From Bacillota bacterium (GTDB lineage Bacteria; Bacillota; Clostridia; Lachnospirales; Lachnospiraceae): DNA of 64,000 nucleotides. Position numbers and translations under genes: made by a program. Location of the stretch: positions 50,456 through 114,455 of the forward strand of contig JAEXAX010000027.1 of NCBI GenBank assembly GCA_023458035.1, in the 5' to 3' direction. The notes below the pieces were generated by a model that was not told the origin of the DNA, searched no databases, and saw nothing but the letters and a program-made list of their open reading frames with translations. Shown here piece after piece: positions 1-7,974 of this stretch (position 1 is its first letter; each line of letters begins with the position of its first letter).

Positions 1-263
1 CCAGAGCCATCGGGGACTTTGATGTGGCTGTCCTAAACGGCAACAATGCCCTGCTGGCAGGACTGTCGGTGAGGAAGGATTCGCTGGCCAAGGAGGATGC
101 CGCTTCCGAAGCGGCTCAGACCTATGGGAATGTCATTGCCGTTCGTAAAGGAGATGAGAAACGGGAGGACATTCAGAAGCTGATCAAGGCTTTGCACAGC
201 GAGGCGGTTCAAAAATTTATTCAGGAAAAATACGACGGCGCGGTAGTACCTTTAAATGAATAA
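1..263 (+). CDS. MetQ/NlpA-type substrate-binding lipoprotein, C-terminal part
   Basis: The reading frame is open from base 3, so the gene enters from the left edge and only its last 86 or so codons are visible. The segment with GDFDVAVLNGNNALLAG, followed by an alternating helical tail ending in FIQEKYDGAVVP, matches the C-terminal lobe of NlpA/MetQ lipoproteins. These capture methionine or a related amino acid outside the membrane for an ABC importer. The ATPase and permease genes would lie upstream, outside the window. A hairpin terminator follows 20 bases after the stop. The exact ligand cannot be told from this fragment. Confidence 0.75.
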   Translation, partial: RAIGDFDVAVLNGNNALLAGLSVRKDSLAKEDAASEAAQTYGNVIAVRKGDEKREDIQKLIKALHSEAVQKFIQEKYDGAVVPLNE

Positions 264-282
264 TATCGGCATGGCAGGCGTA

Positions 283-318
283 AACGGGACGGGAGCTATA
301 ATCCGGTCCCGTTTTTTT
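283..318 (+). terminator. Rho-independent terminator after the MetQ-like gene
   Basis: AACGGGAC (283-290) pairs with GTCCCGTT (306-313) and is followed by a run of T. It separates the lipoprotein gene from the flavoprotein gene. Confidence 0.8.
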
Positions 319-349
319 GTCCGTTCTGCCCGGTATACGGACGGCGCGG

Positions 350-378
350 TTGCTTAGCCAAATGGCTTATGCTAGAAT
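350..378 (+). promoter_or_regulatory. Sigma-70-type promoter for the Lpd-like gene, with a dyad in the spacer
   Basis: TTGCTT (350-355), a 17-base spacer and TAGAAT (373-378) lie about 90 bases before the start codon. The spacer contains AGCCA-AA-TGGCT (356-367), a small dyad in the right place for a repressor. The promoter is a good match by eye; the operator is a guess. Confidence 0.5.
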
Positions 379-464
379 GTAGACGAAAACGGTAATATCG
401 GATAAGCGTCGAAGTCCTAAAGCAGTAGCATTGATGATTACAATTAAGGAAAGGAAGGCAGAAT

Positions 465-1979
465 ATGAAACAGTATGATGTCATCGTAGTTGGTACCGGG
501 TGCGCCAACATCGTGCTGGAGGCAGCCTTGGCTAAGGGATTGCGTTGTGCCCAGATTGAAAAAGGAAAGTTTGGGGGAACCTGTCTGACCAGAGGCTGTA
601 TCCCGACCAAGGTGATGGTAACAGCGGCCGATTATGTGCGTCAGAGCGAGCGGATACATCGCATCGGCGTTGAGCAGACGGCTCCGGTGAAGATCAATTG
701 GGATCAGCTGTCGGAGCGGGTCTGGGAGAAAATAGATGAAAGTAAAGCATTACGACAGTATTATCGTGATATGGAGAACTTGGATGTGTATGAGGGAACG
801 GCTCGCTTTACAGCCGATAAGGTCATGCAGGTAGATATGCTGGATGGGACGATCAGTGAGGAGCTGACGGCCGAGATCATCATTCTGGCAGTCGGCGGCC
901 GGACAAAGCTGCCGTCGATCGAGGGACTGGAGGAGGCCGGTTATCTGACCAGTGAAAGTCTATTTGGTTATCGGTATCCACAGAAGCCGTATCGCAGCCT
1001 GATCATCGTCGGCGGCGGCCCGATCGGGGTCGAGTTTGCCCATGTCTTTTCGGCGGCCGGTACCGAAATCACCATTATCCAGCATAATGTTCGTCTGCTG
1101 CCGAAGGAGGATGAGGCCGTTAGTGCCCAGATCCTGCGTGAGCTGCGCGCATCCGGCATCAGGGTCGAGCTGGATCAGGACACCGTTTCGATCCGCCGGG
1201 AAGGCGGTGAAAAAGTTCTGTGTTATCGAAATATCACCACCGGTGAGGAGAAAGAAGTACGGGCAGAGGAGATTTTGATCGCCTCCGGCATTACCTGTAA
1301 TGCTGATTTACTAAAGACGGAGAATACCGGACTGTCGCTTGACTGCCGTGGTTTTATCAGAACCAATGAGTTTTTGGAAACCACAGTTCCGGGTGTCTAT
1401 GCCATCGGCGATTGCAACGGCCGGGCGCCGTTTCGGCATAAGGCAAATTATGAGGCTGATATCGTTGCCCATAACCTGTATCTGAAAAGAGATGAGCAGG
1501 ACTATCGCTTTGCCGAATATGAGCTGGTGCCGGCGGTAACCTTTACCTGGCCGCAGGTCGGTCATGTCGGGCTGACCGAGGCGGCAGCAAAAAAGGCCGG
1601 CTTTGATGTGGCGGTCGGTATTCATCATTATTCCGAAACGGCAAAGGGCTTTGCTCTCGGGCATCGGCCGGGCGAGGAGGATGACGGCTTTGTTAAGGTG
1701 ATTGCCGAAAGGAGCAGCGGTCGCTTGCTCGGCGTGCATGCGATCGGCGAGGAGGCCGGCATTCTGATTCAACCGTTTCTGAATCTGATGAATGCCGGGG
1801 AACATCCGTTGCGTGTCATCAATGAGGAAATCGGCAGTGAGCAGACAAGGCGGTTGAGAGCAGCCGGTTATGTCAGGGTGCTGCCGCCTCGCCTGGTACA
1901 GACCGTCAATGAAACCATGGTTCCGCATCCGACTTTATCGGAAGTAGCGCTTTGGACACAGTATTTTCTGGAAATATGA
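465..1979 (+). CDS. Dihydrolipoyl dehydrogenase-like flavoprotein disulfide reductase
   Basis: A 504-residue class I pyridine nucleotide-disulfide oxidoreductase. The N-terminal FAD fold is VVGTGCANIVLEAA. The redox pair is C40/C45 in GGTCLTRGCIPTK. The NAD-binding loop is IIVGGGPIGVEFAH near residue 185, and the second FAD motif is YAIGDCNG. The C-terminal dimer domain carries HPTLSE with H488 and E493, the His-Glu dyad of dihydrolipoyl dehydrogenase. The enzyme would pass electrons between NAD(H) and a dithiol such as dihydrolipoamide. It stands alone: no 2-oxoacid dehydrogenase or glycine-cleavage genes flank it, so its partner is unknown. The family assignment is firm; the substrate is inferred. 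Confidence 0.85.
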   Translation: MKQYDVIVVGTGCANIVLEAALAKGLRCAQIEKGKFGGTCLTRGCIPTKVMVTAADYVRQSERIHRIGVEQTAPVKINWDQLSERVWEKIDESKALRQYYRDMENLDVYEGTARFTADKVMQVDMLDGTISEELTAEIIILAVGGRTKLPSIEGLEEAGYLTSESLFGYRYPQKPYRSLIIVGGGPIGVEFAHVFSAAGTEITIIQHNVRLLPKEDEAVSAQILRELRASGIRVELDQDTVSIRREGGEKVLCYRNITTGEEKEVRAEEILIASGITCNADLLKTENTGLSLDCRGFIRTNEFLETTVPGVYAIGDCNGRAPFRHKANYEADIVAHNLYLKRDEQDYRFAEYELVPAVTFTWPQVGHVGLTEAAAKKAGFDVAVGIHHYSETAKGFALGHRPGEEDDGFVKVIAERSSGRLLGVHAIGEEAGILIQPFLNLMNAGEHPLRVINEEIGSEQTRRLRAAGYVRVLPPRLVQTVNETMVPHPTLSEVALWTQYFLEI

Positions 1980-1989
1980 GATAACAAGG

Positions 1990-2018
1990 AACCCCGGCTC
2001 GGTCAGCCGGGGTTTCTG
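1990..2018 (+). terminator. Rho-independent terminator after the Lpd-like gene
   Basis: ACCCCGGCT (1991-1999) and AGCCGGGGT (2005-2013) form a perfect GC-rich stem with a five-base loop, followed by TTTC and more T. Confidence 0.85.
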
Positions 2019-2051
2019 TTGTGAAACGATTGTGAAGATGCCGTCTTTTTC

Positions 2052-2080
2052 TTGACAATTAGGACTAACGCACGTATAAT
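2052..2080 (+). promoter_or_regulatory. Consensus sigma-70 promoter of the dlt-like operon
   Basis: TTGACA (2052-2057), 17 bases, TATAAT (2075-2080): a perfect match in both boxes and spacing, 41 bases before the first gene. The five genes downstream are separated by at most 28 bases and no terminator is seen between them, so this promoter probably drives the whole set. Confidence 0.8.
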
Positions 2081-2121
2081 CTGTACTTAGTCATTGGTAC
2101 AAATATAAATAAGGAAAATCT

Positions 2122-3321
2122 ATGAAAGAAACATTAAAATCGGCAGATGCTGTATTTGTCGAAGGAGCAGCCGAGTCCGCCGGCGGTGCGGCAGAAACGG
2201 AAGCTGCGGTTACAGTCAAAACGACAAAGCGCCATAACGGCCGTCGTTTTGCCGCCTTTATGCTGATCTTTATATTGTTATACAACTTGGTGGCCGGCCT
2301 GTTAAATTCCAACGAATATATCAGTTCGGCCAACGTCAAGGGTTTTTATCAGGAAAAAAAGAATTCTCTGGATGTGGTGCTGATCGGCTCCAGCGAGGTT
2401 TACTATGGGTATTCGGCGCCTTTAGCTTGGCAGAAATACGGATATACATCATATAATCTGGCCACCGCCGGGGCGGCCGGCAGTCTGTATAAGTCGATGG
2501 TCAAGGAAGTTGTCAAGCGGCAGTCACCGAAGCTGGTGATCATCGAGGTGAGCGGTTATACCTGGGGAGATCATCGCTTCAAAGAAACCCCGCAGTATCA
2601 TAACTGGCTTGATAATATGGAGTGGTCGCCTGAAAAGATTGAAGCCCTGAACGAATTATTGACGCCGGAAGAGCGGATGAGTTACTATTTTCCGTTTTTG
2701 ACCTATCATCAGATGTGGAAAAAGCCGGAACAGGTAATCGGAACCGCTACCTTAAAGGGCTGGCTGACGATCAACGGCTACAGTAATACGAAGGGCTTTA
2801 AAGCTGTTTCGGTATCGGATCATGGCAAGGGCAGCGATAACACACGAAAGGTTCATTTTACGGCTAAAAGCGATTATCATTTACGCCAGACGCTGGATGC
2901 CTGCCGGGAGGCGGGGATTAAAAATGTGCTGCTGCTGCGCTTCCCTATGCAGACGCAGATGATACATGCCGAAAACCTGGATAAATTTTCGGAGGTAGCC
3001 AAAGAATACGGTTATGATTACCTGAATCTGGATAAACGTTTTGCAGAAATCGGGCTGGATGTCAAAAAAGACTTTGTCGATGATGAGCATCTGAATGTCT
3101 CCGGTCTGGTGAAGCTGACAGATTATATGGGAGCTTATATCACAAAGCATTATGACGTGAAGCGGGAGCATGACTCGGAGACTGTCGAGCATTGGAATAC
3201 CTGTTACCGCCGTTCACAGAAAATAATTACTTCCTGTGAGAGAGATTTTCAAAAGGGGAAAAAACAGGTGTATTATGAATTATCAACGGCCTTATTTCCG
3301 CATCCGTTTAAGTCGAAATAA
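2122..3321 (+). CDS. DltD-like membrane-anchored SGNH-fold protein
   Basis: A 399-residue protein. Residues 1-40 are an Ala/Glu-rich cytoplasmic leader, residues 43-62 a single membrane segment, and the rest is predicted to face outward. The body begins LDVVLIGSSEVYYG (GSSE at 89-92) and has DDEH at 320-323. These match the Ser and Asp-x-x-His blocks of the SGNH hydrolase fold, as in DltD, which completes D-alanyl transfer to teichoic acid. It is the first gene of an operon with an adenylation enzyme, a carrier protein, a PLP enzyme and an MBOAT acyltransferase, so it probably takes part in the last acyl-transfer step outside the cell. Overall similarity to true DltD looks low beyond the motifs; the acceptor is unknown. 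Confidence 0.7.
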   Translation: MKETLKSADAVFVEGAAESAGGAAETEAAVTVKTTKRHNGRRFAAFMLIFILLYNLVAGLLNSNEYISSANVKGFYQEKKNSLDVVLIGSSEVYYGYSAPLAWQKYGYTSYNLATAGAAGSLYKSMVKEVVKRQSPKLVIIEVSGYTWGDHRFKETPQYHNWLDNMEWSPEKIEALNELLTPEERMSYYFPFLTYHQMWKKPEQVIGTATLKGWLTINGYSNTKGFKAVSVSDHGKGSDNTRKVHFTAKSDYHLRQTLDACREAGIKNVLLLRFPMQTQMIHAENLDKFSEVAKEYGYDYLNLDKRFAEIGLDVKKDFVDDEHLNVSGLVKLTDYMGAYITKHYDVKREHDSETVEHWNTCYRRSQKIITSCERDFQKGKKQVYYELSTALFPHPFKSK

Positions 3322-3338
3322 GCCGGAAAGGATGAGTT

Positions 3339-4859
3339 ATGTATTGTAGTGTTTTAGAATGGTTGGAAGAAACCGCTCACAGGCTGCCGCAAAAGGTAGC
3401 CTTTCAAAGCGATGAGGGAGGGGTGACCTTTGCCGAAGTGCGGGAGCGAGCCGAAAAAATTGGCGCCCGGCTGGCAGAGGTGATCAGCCCGCGTGAGCCG
3501 GTGGCAGTTTTTACTCAAAAAAGTGTCATGACTCCGGTCTGCTTTCTCGGTGTGGTTTATGCCGGTGCCTGTTACGCGCCGATCGATGCGGCATTGCCGC
3601 AGGCGCGAATCGCCAGCATGCTTGAGGTGCTGCAGCCTTCGACCGTACTGGCGGATCGGGCCAATGCCGAATTGCTGGCCGATCTGGGCTTTACCGGCCG
3701 TATTCTATATACAGAAGAGCTGCTGACGGGGGACGGCAAATTGACGGCGGCCGATCAGGCCGTGCTGGCCGGAATCAGAACGCAGGCCACCGGTCAGGAT
3801 CCATTGTATATCATCTTTACCAGTGGTTCCAGCGGACGTCCGAAGGCGGTGATGACGGCTCATCATTCGCTGATGAATTATATTGAGGCCTATGGTGAGG
3901 TGATGGGGATCGTAAAGACGGATGTTTTGGGTAACCAGTCACCGTTGGATTATATAGCTGCCATCCGTGATATTTATCTGCCGCTGCGCTATGGCTGCAG
4001 CACGGTTCTGATCCCGAAGGTGATGTTTATGCAGCCGGATCGGCTGTTTGACTACATGAACAGACATCAGGTCACTTCGGTCGGCTGGAGTGTATCGGCA
4101 CTGACCATTCCGGTTTCGTTAGGCGCCTTTGATGAGCATGAACTGACCAGTCTGAAAAAGGTCTGCTTTTCCGGTTCTGTTATGCCCTGCCATGTGCTTC
4201 GCAAATGGCAGCAGCATTTGCCGCAGGCCAAATTTGTCAATCAGTATGGTCCGACCGAAGCGACGGCGTCCTGCACCTATTATGAGGTGGATCATCTGGT
4301 GGATGAGGCGGAGATCCTGCCGATCGGTCAGCCGTATAAAAACTATCGTATCTTCTTATTAAAAGAGGACGGCAGTCAGGCGGGTGTGCAGGAGGAGGGA
4401 GAGATCTGTGTGGCAGGCATCGGTCTGGCTCTGGGCTACTACCGGGATGCCGAACGAACGGCAGAGGCCTTTACGGAACTGCCGGGCTTTGATGGCTATC
4501 GGGTACCGATTTACCGTACCGGTGATATCGGTGTACGCAGGGCGGACGGGCAGCTGGAATTTCACGGGCGTAAAGACAGACAGGTGAAACATCTGGGACA
4601 CCGGATCGAGCTCGATGAGGTAGAGGTGGCTGCCGGTCGGATAGACGGAGTACAGCAGACTGCAGTCCTGTATGAGTCGGTCAGTGAGCAGTTGTATCTC
4701 TTCTATACCGGTAAAGCAAGCGCCAAAGAGCTGGCGGTTGGATTGCGGCGGACGATTCCGGGTTTTATGGTGCCCAGAAAAATGATCGCCCTGGCAAGCA
4801 TGCCGCTGCTGCCGAACGGCAAGATTGATTTGCAGGCTCTGCGTGAGCAGATGAAATAA
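3339..4859 (+). CDS. DltA-like amino-acid adenylation enzyme (carrier protein ligase)
   Basis: A 506-residue ANL-superfamily enzyme with all core motifs. A3 is FTSGSSGRPK (F160-K169), A5 is NQYGPTEATAS, A7/A8 is YRTGDIGVR with FHGRKDRQVKHLGHRIEL, and the C-terminal catalytic lysine K495 is in PNGKIDL. It should activate an amino acid with ATP and load it on the phosphopantetheine arm of the carrier protein encoded 28 bases downstream. Size and layout match DltA, the D-alanine ligase for teichoic-acid D-alanylation. Because a PLP decarboxylase-like enzyme is co-encoded, the substrate may not be D-alanine. Specificity cannot be read from the sequence by eye. Confidence 0.8.
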   Translation: MYCSVLEWLEETAHRLPQKVAFQSDEGGVTFAEVRERAEKIGARLAEVISPREPVAVFTQKSVMTPVCFLGVVYAGACYAPIDAALPQARIASMLEVLQPSTVLADRANAELLADLGFTGRILYTEELLTGDGKLTAADQAVLAGIRTQATGQDPLYIIFTSGSSGRPKAVMTAHHSLMNYIEAYGEVMGIVKTDVLGNQSPLDYIAAIRDIYLPLRYGCSTVLIPKVMFMQPDRLFDYMNRHQVTSVGWSVSALTIPVSLGAFDEHELTSLKKVCFSGSVMPCHVLRKWQQHLPQAKFVNQYGPTEATASCTYYEVDHLVDEAEILPIGQPYKNYRIFLLKEDGSQAGVQEEGEICVAGIGLALGYYRDAERTAEAFTELPGFDGYRVPIYRTGDIGVRRADGQLEFHGRKDRQVKHLGHRIELDEVEVAAGRIDGVQQTAVLYESVSEQLYLFYTGKASAKELAVGLRRTIPGFMVPRKMIALASMPLLPNGKIDLQALREQMK

Positions 4860-4887
4860 AACAAACGATTTTTAGGAGGAAAGAAAG

Positions 4888-5118
4888 ATGCGTGATACGA
4901 TTTTAGGAATTGTAGATGAAATCCGTCCGGATATTGATTTTGAAACAGAAACTGCCCTGGTAGATGATGGAGTGCTGGACTCGCTGGATATTGTGGCCAT
5001 CGTAGCCGCATTGCAGGATGAGTTTGATGTGGAGATTCGTGCCAAGGATTTGATTCCGGAGAACTTTAACTCGGTGGATGCTATGGAAAAGCTGATCACA
5101 AGATTGGAAGAGGAGTAA
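4888..5118 (+). CDS. Acyl/aminoacyl carrier protein (DltC-like)
   Basis: A 76-residue acidic four-helix carrier protein. S32 in the GVLDSLDIV motif is the predicted phosphopantetheine attachment site. Length and the short DSLD motif fit DltC better than fatty-acid ACP. The start has a good ribosome site (AGGAGG, 13 bases upstream). Its stop is two bases before the PLP-enzyme start, so the two are very likely translated together. It is the likely carrier for the amino acid activated by the preceding ligase, and possibly the platform on which the next enzyme works. Confidence 0.85.
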   Translation: MRDTILGIVDEIRPDIDFETETALVDDGVLDSLDIVAIVAALQDEFDVEIRAKDLIPENFNSVDAMEKLITRLEEE

Positions 5119-5120
5119 GG

Positions 5121-6284
5121 ATGAAAATAATACCGACCACCCCGGCCTATGTATTTGATGGGGATCGTTTTGCCGGGCGGGTGCAGATGGTAGCGGATGT
5201 AATGGGACCGGATATTCCGGTCTCTTATGCCATTAAGTCGAATTCTTTTCTGTTGCACGCCATCCCGCAGTCGATCCATCGACTGGAGGTCTGCAGCCCG
5301 GGCGAACTGGCTATCTGTCAGTCATTGCGGATTCCGGCGGAACGCATCATTTATTCCGGAGTGATGAAAGAAAAAAGTGATATTCTGGAGGCCTTGAACT
5401 ATGGAGTTGACATTATGACAGCCGAAAGCGCAAGGCATATCGAGCTGCTTTGTCAGGCACAGCAGGAGCGCGGTGCAGATATGCGACCGCAGCGGCTGAT
5501 CCTGCGGTTGACCAGCGGTAACCAATTTGGCATGGAGGCGGATGAGATCGTCCGCTTAATTGGAGCATATCGGGATCATCCGGCGTTGGACATCATCGGG
5601 ATCCATTATTATTCCGGGACTCAGAAGAGCCGGCTGAAGGCCATTGAAAAGGATATCCAGAGGCTGGAAAATTTGTTGGAGCGACTACAGCAGGATATCG
5701 GCTATGTCGCCAAATTGGTGGAATATGGGCCGGGGATGGCCGTATCCTGCTTTGCAGGGTCGGATGAAGCCTGTGAAACGGAGGATCGACGGATGGCAGA
5801 AACGGTGGCTGTATTATTACGACCGTTTGCGGCTAAGTATCCATTGGCCATCGAGTTGGGGCGTTTTCTGGCGGCTCCCTGCGGAACCTACTATACCTCA
5901 GTGATGGACCTGAAGCACAATGATGACGTAAATTATGCTTTGGTAGATGGCGGGATTCATCATTTGCGCTATTACGGACAAACTATGGCTATGCAGATTC
6001 CGCCGATGGAAGTTTTTGGCGGAGATGACAGTTGTTCGGCCGAACGGCAGACTTATGCGATCTGCGGCAGCCTTTGCACAACGGCGGATGTGCTGGTGCG
6101 CGAGGTGAAGCTGCCAAAGCTGAAGATCGGAGATGTCATTGGCTTCGGGCGCTGCGGAGCCTATTCCGTGACGGAGGCAAGCGTTCTTTTCCTGTCGAGA
6201 CAGGCACCGTCTGTCTGGCTCTTGACCGGCGGCGAGCACCGTTTGCTGCGTGAGAGCCAACCCACTTACCCGCTGAACCACTAG
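5121..6284 (+). CDS. Fold-type III PLP-dependent decarboxylase-like enzyme in a dlt-like operon
   Basis: A 387-residue alanine-racemase-fold/DAP-decarboxylase-type enzyme. K39 in YAIKSN is the Schiff-base lysine. HYYSGTQ supplies the barrel His region, E245-R248 in ELGRFL is the usual E-x-G-R phosphate/PLP segment, and C319 in CGSLCTTADVL matches the cysteine given to the active site by the other subunit in DAP and ornithine decarboxylases. FGRCGAYSVTEAS closes the C-terminal barrel. It begins two bases after the carrier protein. In butirosin biosynthesis, BtrK, an enzyme of this fold, decarboxylates glutamate while it is bound to a carrier protein. The same chemistry here would yield a carrier-bound amino-acyl group without an alpha-carboxylate. 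A racemase or free-substrate decarboxylase remains possible. Confidence 0.75.
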   Translation: MKIIPTTPAYVFDGDRFAGRVQMVADVMGPDIPVSYAIKSNSFLLHAIPQSIHRLEVCSPGELAICQSLRIPAERIIYSGVMKEKSDILEALNYGVDIMTAESARHIELLCQAQQERGADMRPQRLILRLTSGNQFGMEADEIVRLIGAYRDHPALDIIGIHYYSGTQKSRLKAIEKDIQRLENLLERLQQDIGYVAKLVEYGPGMAVSCFAGSDEACETEDRRMAETVAVLLRPFAAKYPLAIELGRFLAAPCGTYYTSVMDLKHNDDVNYALVDGGIHHLRYYGQTMAMQIPPMEVFGGDDSCSAERQTYAICGSLCTTADVLVREVKLPKLKIGDVIGFGRCGAYSVTEASVLFLSRQAPSVWLLTGGEHRLLRESQPTYPLNH

Positions 6285-6296
6285 GAGGAAGCTTTT

Positions 6297-7871
6297 TTGG
6301 AACTGATATCCATTCAATTTCTGATTTTTATTACGGCAGCTTTGTTGTTGTATTACCTGTTGCCGGCTAAATACCAGTGGATGGTGCTGCTGGTGACTAG
6401 TTATGTTTACTACATTATCATCTGCAAGCTGTACGTCGGCTTCATCATTACCACTACCTTGACATCCTATTGGGGAGCCAGGCAGATGGGGCGTCTGGCA
6501 GCCAAACGTGACGCCACATTAAAGGAAATGAAGAGCGTCTGGAAGAAGGATGAAAAGAAGGCCTACAAGGCCCGTATGAATGCCAAACGTAAATTTTGGG
6601 TGTTGCTGATGGTGTTGCTGAACTTTGGAATCCTGGCCTTTCTAAAATACACGCCGCAGTTTCCGAATTTCAGATTGCTGTTTCCGCTCGGTATTTCCTT
6701 TTATACCTTTCAAACCATGGGCTATGTCATCGATGTTTATCGGGAGCAGGCTGAGCCGGAACAAAATGTCGGCAAGCTGGCCCTGTTCGTATCCTTTTTT
6801 CCGCAGATCATTCAGGGACCGATCGCCGAATATAATCAACTGGCCCCGCAGTTTTTTAAAGCGCATCGTTTCCAATATGATCGTTTAAAGAGCGGTGCGC
6901 TGTTGGTCTTATGGGGTGTGATGAAGAAGCTGATCATTGCCGATCGGGCAGTGCAAATGATCAGGGTGGTACAAAAGGATATGAACGACTTCTCCGGAGC
7001 CTGGATTTTGGCTTCGGTGATCATGTATGCCCTGCAGCTTTATGCCGATTTTTCCGGCGGTATCGATATCGTCCGCGGTATTGCGGAGATGTTTGACATT
7101 GATATGGCGATCAATTTCCGTCAACCGTATTTTGCCACTTCATTGGCCGAATACTGGCATCGCTGGCATATTACGCTTGGAGCTTGGGTCAGAAAATATG
7201 TGTTCTATCCCTTGTCGATTTCCAAGCGGTTTTTACAGATGGGTAAGAAGATCAAAAGCTGGAGCTGGATGCCGGAGGGACTGTCTAAACACTTGTCCAG
7301 GGTGATCCCGGCCTGTTTGGCTTCTTTGATTACATTTTTGATTATCGGTATCTGGCACGGAGCCAACTGGAAGTATGTGGCCTTCGGGCTGTGGAACGGT
7401 CTGGTTATCATGGCCGGCGAGTTATTAAAGCCGGTTAATGCCCGGTTGCTTGAGAAGCTTCATATCAAACAGACGGCCCTGCCGCATCGCATTGCTTCCA
7501 TGCTCTGGACCTTTGTGTTGGTATTGATCGGCTACTACTTTGATGTGGCCGCTAATCTAAAGGAGGCCTTACAGATGCTTTGGCGATCGGTCAGCGACCT
7601 GCGTCCGGCCGATTTGTCGGATCTGGCGCCGATCAAGCACTCCGGCCTCGATTACATGGATATGCGGCTTTTGCTGATCAGCACCCTGATACTGTTTACG
7701 ATATCGGTTTTGCAGGAACGGCGCAGCGATATGACGATGAGAGAATGGCTGATGCAAAAGCCGCTGGCCATCCAGTGGAGCTTGATTTATGCCGGTATCT
7801 TTGCAGTATTGATTTTTGGCTACTACGGTGCCGGTGTGAACCCGGCCGAGTTTGTCTATATGCAGTTCTGA
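6297..7871 (+). CDS. MBOAT-family membrane O-acyltransferase (DltB-like)
   Basis: A 524-residue polytopic membrane protein starting with TTG, supported by AGGAGG eight bases upstream. It carries the MBOAT signatures FPQIIQGPIAEYNQL, EYWHRWHITLGAWVRKYVF and IGIWHGANW; H354 in the last is the expected catalytic histidine. DltB, AlgI and PatA-type proteins move an acyl group from a donor across or at the membrane to a cell-surface hydroxyl. Being last in the operon after the ligase, carrier and PLP enzyme, it should take the carrier-bound product and hand it to the DltD-like partner or directly to a glycan. The C-terminal half contains further membrane helices, as in AlgI/DltB. Confidence 0.85.
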   Translation: MELISIQFLIFITAALLLYYLLPAKYQWMVLLVTSYVYYIIICKLYVGFIITTTLTSYWGARQMGRLAAKRDATLKEMKSVWKKDEKKAYKARMNAKRKFWVLLMVLLNFGILAFLKYTPQFPNFRLLFPLGISFYTFQTMGYVIDVYREQAEPEQNVGKLALFVSFFPQIIQGPIAEYNQLAPQFFKAHRFQYDRLKSGALLVLWGVMKKLIIADRAVQMIRVVQKDMNDFSGAWILASVIMYALQLYADFSGGIDIVRGIAEMFDIDMAINFRQPYFATSLAEYWHRWHITLGAWVRKYVFYPLSISKRFLQMGKKIKSWSWMPEGLSKHLSRVIPACLASLITFLIIGIWHGANWKYVAFGLWNGLVIMAGELLKPVNARLLEKLHIKQTALPHRIASMLWTFVLVLIGYYFDVAANLKEALQMLWRSVSDLRPADLSDLAPIKHSGLDYMDMRLLLISTLILFTISVLQERRSDMTMREWLMQKPLAIQWSLIYAGIFAVLIFGYYGAGVNPAEFVYMQF

Positions 7872-7974
7872 TGAACTGCTTGCCAAGCGGCAACATTTTG
7901 GATAGAATAAAAAAGCAAGTGTCAAAGCGCTTGCATATAGTTGAATGAAATATGAAGGAAAGGAGGAGATTGTC

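Noticed and set aside
5121..6284. Biosynthetic diaminopimelate decarboxylase (lysA)
   Set aside because: The family fold fits, but position in a dlt-like operon and lack of other lysine genes make a biosynthetic role unlikely.
2122..7871. Ordinary dltABCD operon
   Set aside because: Gene order differs and a PLP enzyme lies between carrier protein and MBOAT gene, which D-alanylation does not need.
7872..7974. T-box leader before tyrS
   Set aside because: The gap is too short and contains no T-box sequence or terminator; only a small stem GCAAGTG/CGCTTGC is present.
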